Shown here: piece after piece, positions 22,244 through 30,825 of the stretch
How positions within the stretch are numbered: the stretch's first letter is position 1
How the letters are laid out: the number at the start of each line of letters is the position of its first letter
Source of the DNA: JADZAI01 sp046348585
GTDB lineage: Bacteria > Pseudomonadota > Alphaproteobacteria > Micropepsales > Micropepsaceae
Assembly (NCBI GenBank): GCA_046348585.1
Contig: JAXMDZ010000009.1
Location: 1 to 64,000 of the forward strand
Direction: 5' to 3'
DNA length: 64,000 nucleotides
Position numbers and translations under genes: made by a program
The notes under the pieces: generated by a model
What the model saw: only the letters and a program-made list of their open reading frames with translations
Database searches by the model: none
What the model was told of the DNA's origin: nothing

Positions 22244-23374
22244 ATGTCCGGCGCGGTGGAGTTCGGGGGCGGGGCGGGGCGCGCGGCGGGCGCGGCCGAG
22301 GACGGCTGTTCGGCCACTTCGGTCGGCTTCGACGCGCTGATCTACGCCTGGCCGCCGGGCGGCATCGCCACCTACCAGACCCGCCTGATGGACGCCCTGC
22401 GCGCTATCGAGGGGGTCGATGTCGCCTTCTCGGGCGGTTTCACCGGCGATCCGACCTTCGCCGAGGTGGCGGGGCTGACCCGTTCGCCGGTGCGTCAGCG
22501 CCATGCGCTGTTCGCGCTCAACATGGCGCGCTCGACGGGGCTCAAATCCGACATCCATCACCTGACCGCCTTCTGGCGTCCGCCCGCGCTGCGCGCCCGG
22601 CGGCTGGTGCTGACCGTCCACGACATGATCCCCGAGCGGCTGGGCGACGCCTATCCGGGGGTGCGCCACACCCACTACGACAAGGCGAGCCTCGCGTCGG
22701 CCGCCGATGCGGTCATCTGTCCGGCCGAGAGCGTGCGCGCGGACGTGATCGAGCTTCTGGGCCTGCCGGAGGACCGCGTCTTCACCGTGCCGCACGGCCG
22801 TCCGCCGCTGATCCAGCCCGAGACCGGGACGCCGTTCGAGGCGGAGTCGGGCGGTTATGTCCTCACCGTCGGGCGGCGCAGCCATTACAAGAACTTCCTC
22901 GGCGTGCTGCCGGGCCTCGCGCCCGTGCTGCGGCGGACCGGGCTGTCGCTGGTCTGCGCCGGGGGCGGGCCGTTCACGGTCGAGGAGCGCGCGGCCCTGA
23001 CGGCGCTCGGCATCGCCGGATCGACCGCGCAGATGGCGCTGTCGCCGGGCGAACTCGCCGCCGCCTATGCCAACGCCTTCTGCGTCGTCGCGCCGTCCAA
23101 GGCGGAGGGCTTCGGCCTGCCGCTGCTGGAGGCGATGACCTATGGCGCGCCGGTGATCGCCGCCGACATTGCGGTGAAGCGCGAGACCGCCGCCGACGCG
23201 GTGCTGTGGTGCGACCCGGAGGAGCCGGAGGCCTGGGGCGCGGCGCTTCAGCGTCTCGCCGACGATCCGGCCCTGCGCGCCCGGCTGTCGGGCGCCGGGC
23301 CGCAGCGCGCGGCGTCGTTCTCGTGGGAGCGGGCGGCGCAGGCGACCGCGGAGATTTACCGCGCCGTCGCCTGA
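22244..23374 (+). CDS. GT-B glycosyltransferase (group 1 / GT4)
   Basis: 376 residues. Start ATG 22244 is preceded by GGAGGG; an in-frame ATG at 22145 has no good site. The N-terminal domain includes FDALIYAWPPGGIATYQTRL (acceptor-side Gly-rich loop) and LVLTVHDMIPERLG. YVLTVGRRSHYKNF begins the nucleotide-sugar domain, and AEGFGLPLLEAMTYGAPVIA is the C-terminal E-x7-E motif. The family transfers an activated sugar to polysaccharide or lipid acceptors. No other polysaccharide genes adjoin, so the glycan is unknown. The last 19 bases overlap the convergent gene. Confidence 0.9.
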   Translation: MSGAVEFGGGAGRAAGAAEDGCSATSVGFDALIYAWPPGGIATYQTRLMDALRAIEGVDVAFSGGFTGDPTFAEVAGLTRSPVRQRHALFALNMARSTGLKSDIHHLTAFWRPPALRARRLVLTVHDMIPERLGDAYPGVRHTHYDKASLASAADAVICPAESVRADVIELLGLPEDRVFTVPHGRPPLIQPETGTPFEAESGGYVLTVGRRSHYKNFLGVLPGLAPVLRRTGLSLVCAGGGPFTVEERAALTALGIAGSTAQMALSPGELAAAYANAFCVVAPSKAEGFGLPLLEAMTYGAPVIAADIAVKRETAADAVLWCDPEEPEAWGAALQRLADDPALRARLSGAGPQRAASFSWERAAQATAEIYRAVA

Positions 23375-23820
23375 GGCGCGGCGGCGAGCAGCGGCTCGGT
23401 CCGCCGCCAGTGGCGGGCGAGCGCCGACAGCACCATCGCCAGCATCAGAGCGATCAGCGCCGCCGCGAGGGCGCGGCCGGAGCCGCTGTCGGCGCGCGAC
23501 GACGGCGCGGCGATCGTCACCGGCCGGGCGGGCGGCGGCGCGGCGCGCGGCGACAGATCGGGCAGGGCGGCGACGGCGACCGGGCGGGCGGAGAGATCCG
23601 CGCGCGGGGCATGCGCCGCCGTCTCGGCCGCCACGGACGCGGGCGCGAAGCGGGCGGCGTCGTAGATCGGGCGCGGCGCGTCGGCGGCGTGCGCCAGGCC
23701 CAGCATGAAGAGCGCGGCGACGAGCGCGACGGCGGCCGGGAGCCAGACGTCCCAGGGGAAACCCGAGCCGTCGAAGCCGGACTCCCCGGCGCGGGCGCGC
23801 GGGCGGCGGCGATGCGGCAT
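23356..23820 (-). CDS. Hypothetical bitopic membrane protein
   Basis: 154 residues, basic N-terminus MPHRRRPRARAG. Two hydrophobic segments: DVWLPAAVALVAALFMLGLA near 24-44 and LAAALIALMLAMVLSALA near 117-134. Between them is a Pro/Ala-rich periplasmic linker. The coding potential is moderate and the region is antisense-overlapping only at the end (19 bases). No family recognised. Confidence 0.55.
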   Translation of the reverse strand: MPHRRRPRARAGESGFDGSGFPWDVWLPAAVALVAALFMLGLAHAADAPRPIYDAARFAPASVAAETAAHAPRADLSARPVAVAALPDLSPRAAPPPARPVTIAAPSSRADSGSGRALAAALIALMLAMVLSALARHWRRTEPLLAAAPQATAR

Positions 23821-23961
23821 GGAGGCTCCTTCGGCTGGCGTGGCGACGGCGAAAAGGTTTGAAGCGAATTACGGCGCAAACGCGGCAGGCGGCGCTTTCC
23901 CGTCGCGGGAAGTCCTGCTATCGGCAGGCGCGCCCATCACATCGCGTTTCGAGGCCGTCAT

Positions 23962-25179
23962 ATGTCCGCCCTGCCGCCGCGTTTCCTTTCCGATGCGCTG
24001 AACCGCATCAAGCCGTCCGCGACGATCGCCGTGACGCAGAAGGCGCGCGAGCTGAAAGCGGCGGGCCGCGACGTCATCGGCCTGGGGGCCGGCGAGCCGG
24101 ACTTCGACACGCCCGACAACATCAAGGAAGCGGCGATCCGCGCCATCCGCGCCGGCAAGACCAAATACGAGCCGGTGGAAGGCATTCCCGAACTGCGCGC
24201 CGCCATCGCCGCCAAGTTCAAGCGCGAGAACGGGCTCGACTACACCGTCGCGCAGACCTTCGTCGCGCCGGGCGGCAAGGCGGTCGTCTACAACGCCTTC
24301 ATGGCGACGCTGAACCCCGGCGACGAGGTGGTGATCCCGGCGCCCTATTGGGTGAGCTATCCCGACATCGTGCTGCTGGGCGGCGGCACGCCGGTGATCG
24401 TGCCGACGCTGGCCGAGAACGGCTTCCGCCTGACGCCCGAGCAGCTGGAGAAGGCGATCACGCCGAAGACCAAGTGGTTCCTGCTCAACGCGCCGTCGAA
24501 CCCGTCGGGCGCCTGCTACACCAGGGACGACCTGAAGGCGCTGGCCGAGGTGCTGCTGCGCCACCCGCATGTCTGGGTGCTGACCGACGACATGTACGAG
24601 CACCTCGTCTATGACGGCTTCAAGTTCTGGACGATCGCCCAGGTCGAGCCGCGCCTCTACGAGCGCACGCTGACCATGAACGGCGTCTCGAAGGCCTATG
24701 CGATGACCGGCTGGCGCATCGGCTATTGCGCCGGCCCCGAGCCGCTGATCAAGGCGATGGCGAAGCTCCAGAGCCAGTCGGCCTCGAACGTCGCGGGCAT
24801 GAACCAGTGGGCCGCCGTCGAGGCGCTGAACGGGCCGCAGGACTTCATCGCCGAGCGCGCCAAGGCGTTCCAGGAACGGCGCGACCTCGTGGTCTCGATG
24901 CTGAACCAGGCCAAGGGCCTCGTCTGTCCCAAGCCCGAGGGGGCGTTCTACGTCTATCCGTCCTGCGCGGGGACGATCGGCAAGACCGCGCCGTCGGGCA
25001 AGGTCATCGCCAGCGACGACGATTTCGTCTCCGAGCTTCTGGAGGCGGAGAGCGTCGCGGTGGTGCAGGGCTCGGCGTTCGGCCTCTCGCCGTTCTTCCG
25101 CATCTCCTACGCGACTTCGCTGAGCGCGCTGGAGGAAGCCTGCTCGCGCATTCAGCGGTTCTGCGGAAGCCTGAGCTAG
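23962..25179 (+). CDS. Pyridoxal-phosphate aspartate-type aminotransferase
   Basis: 405 residues, class I fold. LGAGEPDFDTPDNI near 41-54 is the substrate-arginine-side motif, NAPSNPSGA at 177-185 contains the conserved Asn, DDMYEH at 209-214 the Asp and Tyr that hold the cofactor, and NGVSKAYAMTGWRIGY at 240-255 the Schiff-base Lys (K244) and phosphate-binding Arg (R252). FRISYA near the C-terminus supplies the carboxylate-binding Arg. Most similar to alphaproteobacterial AspB/AatA, which make aspartate and may act on prephenate. The TAG stop lies within a palindromic repeat. Confidence 0.93.
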   Translation: MSALPPRFLSDALNRIKPSATIAVTQKARELKAAGRDVIGLGAGEPDFDTPDNIKEAAIRAIRAGKTKYEPVEGIPELRAAIAAKFKRENGLDYTVAQTFVAPGGKAVVYNAFMATLNPGDEVVIPAPYWVSYPDIVLLGGGTPVIVPTLAENGFRLTPEQLEKAITPKTKWFLLNAPSNPSGACYTRDDLKALAEVLLRHPHVWVLTDDMYEHLVYDGFKFWTIAQVEPRLYERTLTMNGVSKAYAMTGWRIGYCAGPEPLIKAMAKLQSQSASNVAGMNQWAAVEALNGPQDFIAERAKAFQERRDLVVSMLNQAKGLVCPKPEGAFYVYPSCAGTIGKTAPSGKVIASDDDFVSELLEAESVAVVQGSAFGLSPFFRISYATSLSALEEACSRIQRFCGSLS

Positions 25180-25280
25180 AGCCCTTCCGTTCCGATGGAA
25201 TCGGAACGGGGCTCAAGGTTTTTTGATCGAGCATCATCTTTTCGAAGAACCGGCATCCACTTCTTCGGATGATGCTCTAG
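25176..25280. repeat. Composite palindromic repeat between convergent genes
   Basis: Two palindromes in a row. The first (25179-25214) has arms GAGCCCTTCCGTTCCGAT and ATCGGAACGGGGCTC. The second (25230-25278) has AGCATCATC ... TTCGAAGAA paired with TTCTTCGGATGATGCT. They resemble REP/BIME-like elements common in alphaproteobacteria (recalled from family knowledge). The ends carry CTAG, which forms the stop codons of both flanking genes (TAG at 25177-25179 on plus; CTA at 25277-25279 on minus). It may also act as a bidirectional terminator. Confidence 0.75.
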
Positions 25281-26027
25281 ATCCCGCCCGAAACGGCGAG
25301 CAGGGCGGCGGCCTCGGCGCGCGAGGCGGCGCCCAGCTTGTCGCGCGCGTTGTCGACATGGTGGCGCACCGTCGAGGCGGCGAGGCCGAGGGCCGCGGCG
25401 ATCTGTTCGTCGGTGCGGCCCATGGCGACCAGCGACATCGCCTCGCGCTCGCGCTGGGTGAGGCGGGCGGAGCGGGCGAGCGTATCGAGCTGGGCGGCGG
25501 CGCGCGCCACGTCGAACAGGCAGCGCGCGGCGGCGGCGAGCGCGGCGGTCTCGCCGGGCGCGAGATCGACCGGCGACGGACGAGGTCATCGCCACCATGC
25601 CGAGATAGCCGAACGGTCCGTGGATCGGCACCACCAGCCCGTCGAGAACGCCGCATTCGAGGGCGATCGCCCCCACCGTGCCGAGGTCGAAGCCGGAGGA
25701 CGGGTCCGCGCCGAGTTCGAGGAAGGTGAAGGGCAGGTGGCGCGACATCGAGGCGGCGACCACCGGATCGCCGTGAATGTCGACGGCCCCGGCGAAGACC
25801 GAGCGCAGCGGTTCGGGCAGCGTGTTGAACAGGAACTTGCAGGTCCGCTGCGCCCCGAAGCCGAGGCTGTAGGCGGCGCAGGGCGAGGCGAGGCCGAAGG
25901 GCGCGATCGCCGCGACGAAATCGGCGAGGCTGTCGGCCTGGCGACCGCCCGCGGACCAGGAATCGACGAAACGCAGCGCCCGCCCGGAGCGTTCGGCAGA
26001 CGCCAATTGGCCAAGAAGAACGTTCAT
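25277..26027 (-). pseudogene. LuxR-type transcriptional regulator, single frameshift
   Basis: ATG at 26027. The N-terminal part (about 150 residues: SLADFVAAIAPFGLASPCAA, YLGMVAMTSS) looks like an autoinducer-binding or GAF-like sensor domain. A single shift near 25578 moves the frame so that the C-terminal SARLTQREREAMSLVAMGRT and VRHHVDNARDKLGAASRAEA (LuxR helix-turn-helix) are read to a TAG at 25277-25279. Without the shift the product would be about 250 residues, normal for the family. No luxI homologue is nearby. It is the only broken gene seen after 14 kb; a sequence error is possible. Confidence 0.75.
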
Positions 26028-26263
26028 GGCGCGAGCCTAGCGGGCCTGGGGCCGCCGCCCCAAGGCCCTGTCCGCGTCAGACTGTCTCACCATGCCCGCA
26101 GAAGCGGCCTATCGCGCCGGCCTCCCCGGTTTCGGGGATGGCGGGGGCGGGCGGGAGACTGTCCAAGACGGGGGCCGCGGCGGCGGCTCCATTGACGTGC
26201 GTCATGGCGCGCCGCAACCGGCCGGATCATTCGATGCCAAGCCTGACGAGAGGGAGACTGTCC

Positions 26264-27319
26264 ATGCGCAATCGTTTCACACTGGGCCTGACGATGGCCT
26301 GCGCCGCCGCCGCGCTGGCGAGCGCCGACGCCAATACGCCCAAGAACGCGCTGGGGGCGATCGCGGTCTCGCCGGACGGCGCGACGGTGGTCGCGGCGGG
26401 CGACAACCGGGTGCTCTATGTGCTCGATCCGGCGAGCCTTGAGGTGAAGCAGCGCGTCGCCATCGGGGTCAATCCGTATGCGGCCTATTTCAGCGCCGAC
26501 GGCAAGACGCTGGCGATCCACGACACCGACGGGGCGGTGACGCTGTTCAACGCCGCCGACTGGAGCGTCAAGACCAAGAACGAAGGCGGCGACGTGATGG
26601 TCGTTTCGGCCGCCGCCGACACCTACATCACGCTCTCCTATCCGCAGAGCAAGGACGGGGCGTATGCGACGCCCTTCACGATCTATTCGCTGGCCGACGG
26701 CTCGAAGAAGGGCGAGGGCACGATCGGCGGCCAGATCAAGTCGATCGTCGCGACGCCGGACGGTTCGGCCTATGCCGGCCTCACCGACCGGATCGAGGAC
26801 GCGACCGAAACCAAGCAGAGCGCGCCGGCGGACCTGAAGGATCTCGCCAAGGACGAGTTCGAGCTGAAGAACGACGGCTACACCGCCGAACTCGTCGTCT
26901 TCGACGCGACCGGCAAGGAGATCAGCCGCACCAAGACCTGGTATGCGACCTACGACTCGCTGGCCGGTTCGTTCGACGGCACGACCGCCTATTTCCTCGG
27001 CTATTCGAACAAGAACCTGAAGATATCGACCGACGGGACGGCCTCGCTGTTCACGCTGGAGCCGAGCTATCTCTATGGCATGGGCGTTTCGGGCGACGGC
27101 AAGACGGTGGCCGCCGGATCGCTGCGCGACGGCACGCGCTACACGCTCGCCGACGGCACGGCCGCGAACTACGAACTCGACCAGCAGGAAGGCTGGCCGG
27201 AATATTTCGAGGGCTTCGGTTTCGCGCCGGACGGCTCGTTCTACGGCGGCACGACGGCCTTCCGCCTCGCCCATATCGGCGCGGACGGCGCGATCCAGAC
27301 GGTGAAACCGATCTACTGA
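26264..27319 (+). CDS. Secreted beta-propeller (WD40/YVTN-like) protein
   Basis: 351 residues. ATG 26264 follows AGAGGGAGAC and gives a signal peptide MRNRFTLGLTMACAAAALASA. Propeller-like repeats: IAVSPDGATVVAAGDNRVLY with VLDPASLEVKQRVAIG, AAYFSADGKTLAIHDTDGAV, SIVATPDGSAYAG, GMGVSGDGKTVAAGSLRDG and GFGFAPDGSFYGGTTAF. The SxDGxxV pattern recurs about every 40-45 residues. Probably a periplasmic binding or enzymatic propeller; function unknown. Divergent from the luxR-like gene. Confidence 0.82.
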   Translation: MRNRFTLGLTMACAAAALASADANTPKNALGAIAVSPDGATVVAAGDNRVLYVLDPASLEVKQRVAIGVNPYAAYFSADGKTLAIHDTDGAVTLFNAADWSVKTKNEGGDVMVVSAAADTYITLSYPQSKDGAYATPFTIYSLADGSKKGEGTIGGQIKSIVATPDGSAYAGLTDRIEDATETKQSAPADLKDLAKDEFELKNDGYTAELVVFDATGKEISRTKTWYATYDSLAGSFDGTTAYFLGYSNKNLKISTDGTASLFTLEPSYLYGMGVSGDGKTVAAGSLRDGTRYTLADGTAANYELDQQEGWPEYFEGFGFAPDGSFYGGTTAFRLAHIGADGAIQTVKPIY

Positions 27320-27535
27320 AGGACCATCCCGCAGCGAAGCGCGGCAGGGCGGCGGCCGCGCTTCATTGCACTGCAACGACTCATTTCCTTGCCAGCGGGG
27401 CGAAACGGGGGTGCGATGGGCGCCTCGCGAAGGCCTCCACGCCGCTCTCGCGCGCGCCTCCGCCGGGATCACTGGGCGCAGCCCTGCGACCGCTCCGGCC
27501 GCGCCCTCAACGCTCGCAGCGAAGAGGAGACACGC

Positions 27536-29605
27536 ATGAGCGACGCCAACGCCCACGGAACCAAAACCGGCAGACCCGACGGCGGCCCGCTCGACGCCGG
27601 GCCGCGCATGATCGCCATCGTCGGCCCCTACGGGTCCGGCAAGACGACGCTTCTGGAGAGCCTGCTCCACATGACCGGCGCGACGACGCGCAAGGGCTCG
27701 CTCACCGCCGGCAATACGGTCGGCGATTCCAGCGCCGAGGCCCGCGCCCGCCACATGTCCACCGAACCCAACGCCGCGGTGACGACCTGGCTGGGCGACC
27801 AATACGCCTTTGTCGATTGCCCTGGCTCGATCGAATTCCTGCACGACACGCTGGCCGTGATCGCCGCCGCGGACGCCGCGGTCGTCGTCGCCGAACCCGA
27901 TCCCGCCAAGGCGCAATTGCTGCAGCCCTTCCTGAAGGCGCTGGACGATGCGGGCGTGCCGCATCTCGTCTTCGTCAACAAGATCGACAAGGCGCAAGGC
28001 CATATCCGCGACCTGCTGGCCGACCTCCAGCCGATGAGCGCGACGCCGCTGGTCCTGCGCCAGGTGCCGATCCGCGAGAACGGCATCGTCACCGGCTATG
28101 TCGATCTGGCGCTGGAGCGCGCCCATGTCTATCGCGAGCACGCACCTTCGGAAGTGATCGAGATGCCGGCGGGCGTCGCCGACCGCGAGCGCGAGGCGCG
28201 CTTCCAGATGCTGGAGAAGCTCGCCGACTACGACGATCATCTGATGGAGGAATTGCTGTCCGACATCGAGCCGCCCACCGACGAAATTTTCGCCGACCTG
28301 GCGCGCGAACTGCGCGAGGGGCTGATCGTGCCGGTGCTGATCGGCAGCGCCGAGCGCGACCACGGCGTGCGCCGCCTGCTGAAGACGCTGCGCCACGACA
28401 CGCCGCGCGTCGCCGCGACGGCGGCGCGGCTGGGGGTCGCCGGGGGCGACGTGGCGCAGGTCATCCGCACCAGCCATTCGGGACAGGGCAAGCTGTCGCT
28501 CGTGCGGGTGCTGTCGGGCGCGCTCAAGGACGGCGCGACGGTTTTTGGCGCGGACGGCGGCGAAGGCCGGATCGGCGGCATGTTCCATCCCTTCGGCGAC
28601 AAGCTCGCCAAGGTGGCGGCGGCCGCCGCCGGAGACCTGGTGGCGCTGGGGCGGCTGGATGCGATCCATACCGGCGACACGCTGTCGGCCGCCAAGGGCG
28701 TGGCGGCGTTGAAGCGGGCCGTGCCGCACGAGCCGGTCCACGCGATGGCGATCGCCGTCGCCGACCGCAAGGACGAGGTGAAGCTGACGGCGGCGCTGGC
28801 CAAGCTCGCCGAGGAAGACCCCTCGCTGATCGTCCGCCACGATGCCGAGCTGCATGAGCTGGTGCTGGCCGGGCAGGGGGAAATCCACCTGAAGGTGGCG
28901 CTCGAACGGCTGGCCTCGAAATTCGGGCTCAAGGTCACGGCGCGGACGCCGCGCGTGCCCTATCGCGAGACCATAAGGGGGACTCTCACCCAGCACGCCC
29001 GCCACAAGAAGCAGTCCGGCGGCCACGGCCAGTTCGCCGACATCACCATCGAAATCCGGCCGCTGCCGCGCGGCGAAGGCTTCGCCTTCGAGGACCGGGT
29101 GACCGGCGGCGCGGTGCCCCGCCAGTTCATCCCCTCGGTGGAGAAGGGGGTGCGCGAGGCGCTGGAGAAGGGGGCGTTCGGCTTCCCGGTGGTGGATGTC
29201 GCCGTCGCCCTGCTGGACGGCAAGTATCACGACGTCGATTCCTCGAACGAGGCCTTCATCATCGCCGGGCGGCAGGCGATCCACGAGGCGCTGCCGAACT
29301 GCGCCCCGGTGCTGCTGGAGCCGGTGATGGCGGTCGAGATCGCCGTGCCGTCCGCCGCCACCTCGGCGGTCAACGGCATGGTCTCGGGCCGCCGGGGGCA
29401 TATCCTCGGCTTCGACGCGCGCGAGGGCTGGCCGGGCTGGGATGTGGTGAAGGCCCAGGTGCCGCAGGCCGAACTGCAGTCCCTGATTGTGGAACTGCGC
29501 TCCGCCACCCAGGGCGTCGGCGGCTACACCGCCCGCTTCGACCATCTGGCCGAACTGGTCGGCCGCCCGGCCGACGCGGCGCTCGCCCATGCCAGGGCCG
29601 CGTAG
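27536..29605 (+). CDS. Elongation factor G-like GTPase (EF-G paralogue)
   Basis: 689 residues. ATG 27536 follows AAGAGGAGACACG. The P-loop is GPYGSGKT at 30-37 instead of the usual GHVDHGKT. DCPGSIEF replaces DTPGHVDF, and NKID is the guanine-specificity motif. Domain II (SLVRVLSGALKDGATVF), domain III (ALAKLAEEDPSLIVRHDAEL with GQGEIHLKVALERL), domain IV (SGGHGQFADITIEI) and domain V (PVMAVEIAVPSAATSAVNG with MVSGRRGHILGFD) are complete. The altered G motifs place it with FusA2/EF-G-like proteins rather than the main translocase. Exact role unclear. Confidence 0.9.
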   Translation: MSDANAHGTKTGRPDGGPLDAGPRMIAIVGPYGSGKTTLLESLLHMTGATTRKGSLTAGNTVGDSSAEARARHMSTEPNAAVTTWLGDQYAFVDCPGSIEFLHDTLAVIAAADAAVVVAEPDPAKAQLLQPFLKALDDAGVPHLVFVNKIDKAQGHIRDLLADLQPMSATPLVLRQVPIRENGIVTGYVDLALERAHVYREHAPSEVIEMPAGVADREREARFQMLEKLADYDDHLMEELLSDIEPPTDEIFADLARELREGLIVPVLIGSAERDHGVRRLLKTLRHDTPRVAATAARLGVAGGDVAQVIRTSHSGQGKLSLVRVLSGALKDGATVFGADGGEGRIGGMFHPFGDKLAKVAAAAAGDLVALGRLDAIHTGDTLSAAKGVAALKRAVPHEPVHAMAIAVADRKDEVKLTAALAKLAEEDPSLIVRHDAELHELVLAGQGEIHLKVALERLASKFGLKVTARTPRVPYRETIRGTLTQHARHKKQSGGHGQFADITIEIRPLPRGEGFAFEDRVTGGAVPRQFIPSVEKGVREALEKGAFGFPVVDVAVALLDGKYHDVDSSNEAFIIAGRQAIHEALPNCAPVLLEPVMAVEIAVPSAATSAVNGMVSGRRGHILGFDAREGWPGWDVVKAQVPQAELQSLIVELRSATQGVGGYTARFDHLAELVGRPADAALAHARAA

Positions 29606-29657
29606 GGCGTAACAAAGGGTGAGGTGACGGCGCCGGGTGCGTTGCGTATCCGGCGCC

Positions 29658-30323
29658 ATGTCCGTTCTTACCCCCGACCTCGTGATCTTCGACTGCGACG
29701 GCGTGCTCGTGGACAGCGAGGCGATCGCCAACGCGACGCTGGCCGAGGCGCTGTCGGAATGGGGGTTCCCGATCACCGCCGCCGAGGCGCGGGCCCGCTG
29801 GCTCGGGCGGTCGATGAAGAGCGTCGGGATCGAGCTCAAGGCCGAACTCGGCGACCGGCTGCCCGAGGGCTGGCTGGAGGAGGTCGAGGCGCGCGACTTC
29901 GCGGTCTTCCGCGCGCGGCTGGAGGCGGTGCCGCATGTGCGCGGGACCGTCGAGGCGGTGCAGGCGGCGGGGTTGGCGACCTGCGTCGCCTCCTCCGGCT
30001 CGCACGCCAAGATGGAGGTGACGCTGGGCGTCACCGGCCTTTGGCCGCTGTTCGAGGGGCGGATCTTCTCCGCCCGCGAGGTGGCGCGGGGCAAGCCGCA
30101 CCCGGACCTTTTCCTCCACGCCGCCGCCCGGATGGGGATCGAGCCGGGCCGGGCGGTCGTGATCGAGGACAGCCCGGCCGGGGTCGCCGGCGCGGTCGCG
30201 GCGGGGATGCGGGTGCTCGGCTATGCTGGGGACGCGCTGACCGACCGGGCCGCGCTGCTCGCGGCCGGGGCGATCCTGTTCGAGGACATGCGCGAGGCGC
30301 CGCGCCTGCTGGGTCTCGCCTGA
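29658..30323 (+). CDS. HAD-family phosphatase (beta-phosphoglucomutase-like)
   Basis: 221 residues. DCDGVLVDSE at 12-21 carries the nucleophile Asp12 and general acid Asp14. A helical cap (about 20-90) follows. CVASSGSHAKM is motif II, GKPHPDLFLHAA holds motif III Lys, and VVIEDSPAGVAGAVAAGM is motif IV. Such enzymes hydrolyse or isomerise sugar phosphates; related genes are called GmhB/YniC/GPH-like. ATG 29658 is chosen over an upstream in-frame ATG at 29637 on alignment with the fold. Follows the EF-G-like gene by 52 bases. Confidence 0.9.
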   Translation: MSVLTPDLVIFDCDGVLVDSEAIANATLAEALSEWGFPITAAEARARWLGRSMKSVGIELKAELGDRLPEGWLEEVEARDFAVFRARLEAVPHVRGTVEAVQAAGLATCVASSGSHAKMEVTLGVTGLWPLFEGRIFSAREVARGKPHPDLFLHAAARMGIEPGRAVVIEDSPAGVAGAVAAGMRVLGYAGDALTDRAALLAAGAILFEDMREAPRLLGLA

Positions 30324-30342
30324 AAGCCGTCGCCTGAAAGAA

Positions 30343-30365
30343 CGGCCGGGCGCGAGGCCCGGCCG
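30343..30365 (+). terminator. GC hairpin after HAD gene
   Basis: Perfect 9-base arms CGGCCGGGC and GCCCGGCCG with a GCGAG loop, 20 bases after the stop. No T-run follows, so termination is likely but not certain. Confidence 0.5.
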
Positions 30366-30825
30366 CAAGGGGCTTGAGGGAGGCGCGGCCGGCCGGAGGA
30401 GACTCCGGGACGGCCGCCGAACGCACCGCGCGAGGCGGGCGAAGATACGCAACTGACTTGCAAAAGCATATCTGGCGTTGCTTCTCGCCCATCGGCGGGG
30501 GCAAGGCAAGGGTTTTTGCGATCCTCTCGCAAGTTTTGGGATATACGAATCGAGTCAATCGCTTGCGTGCCGATCCTGAGAGACTGAGTCGGCTGGTTCG
30601 CAGGTTGAGTCGGGTCGATGCGAGGTTGAGTCCGGGTCCTGCGATCCCGATTCAGCCGGGCCGGGAACGGCCCCGCGCGGCGAATTGGCGAGTCGGCAGA
30701 ATCGCATGGCGCTGGGGGCTGTCATGCGAGGTCGGATCGCCGTCGCCGGCTCGAACGCTGTTCGCGGCAGGGGCTGAAATGGGCCGACGCGGTGGCCTTG
30801 GACCGGCCCGGACTCCGAACGGCGT
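30366..30825. other. Intergenic region, no gene seen
   Basis: 460 bases between the HAD gene and the end of trxB. No credible frame. A weak tandem repeat of two 21-base units begins AGGTTGAGTC at 30602 and 30623 (16 of 21 identical). A CTTGC / GCAAG inverted pair near 30460 and 30530 flanks an AT-richer stretch. No promoter could be assigned. Confidence 0.5.

Noticed and set aside
26087..30094. A 1335-residue open frame on the minus strand
   Set aside because: It runs antisense through the propeller, EF-G-like and HAD genes, which have strong family motifs on the plus strand. Long antisense frames are expected in GC-rich DNA.
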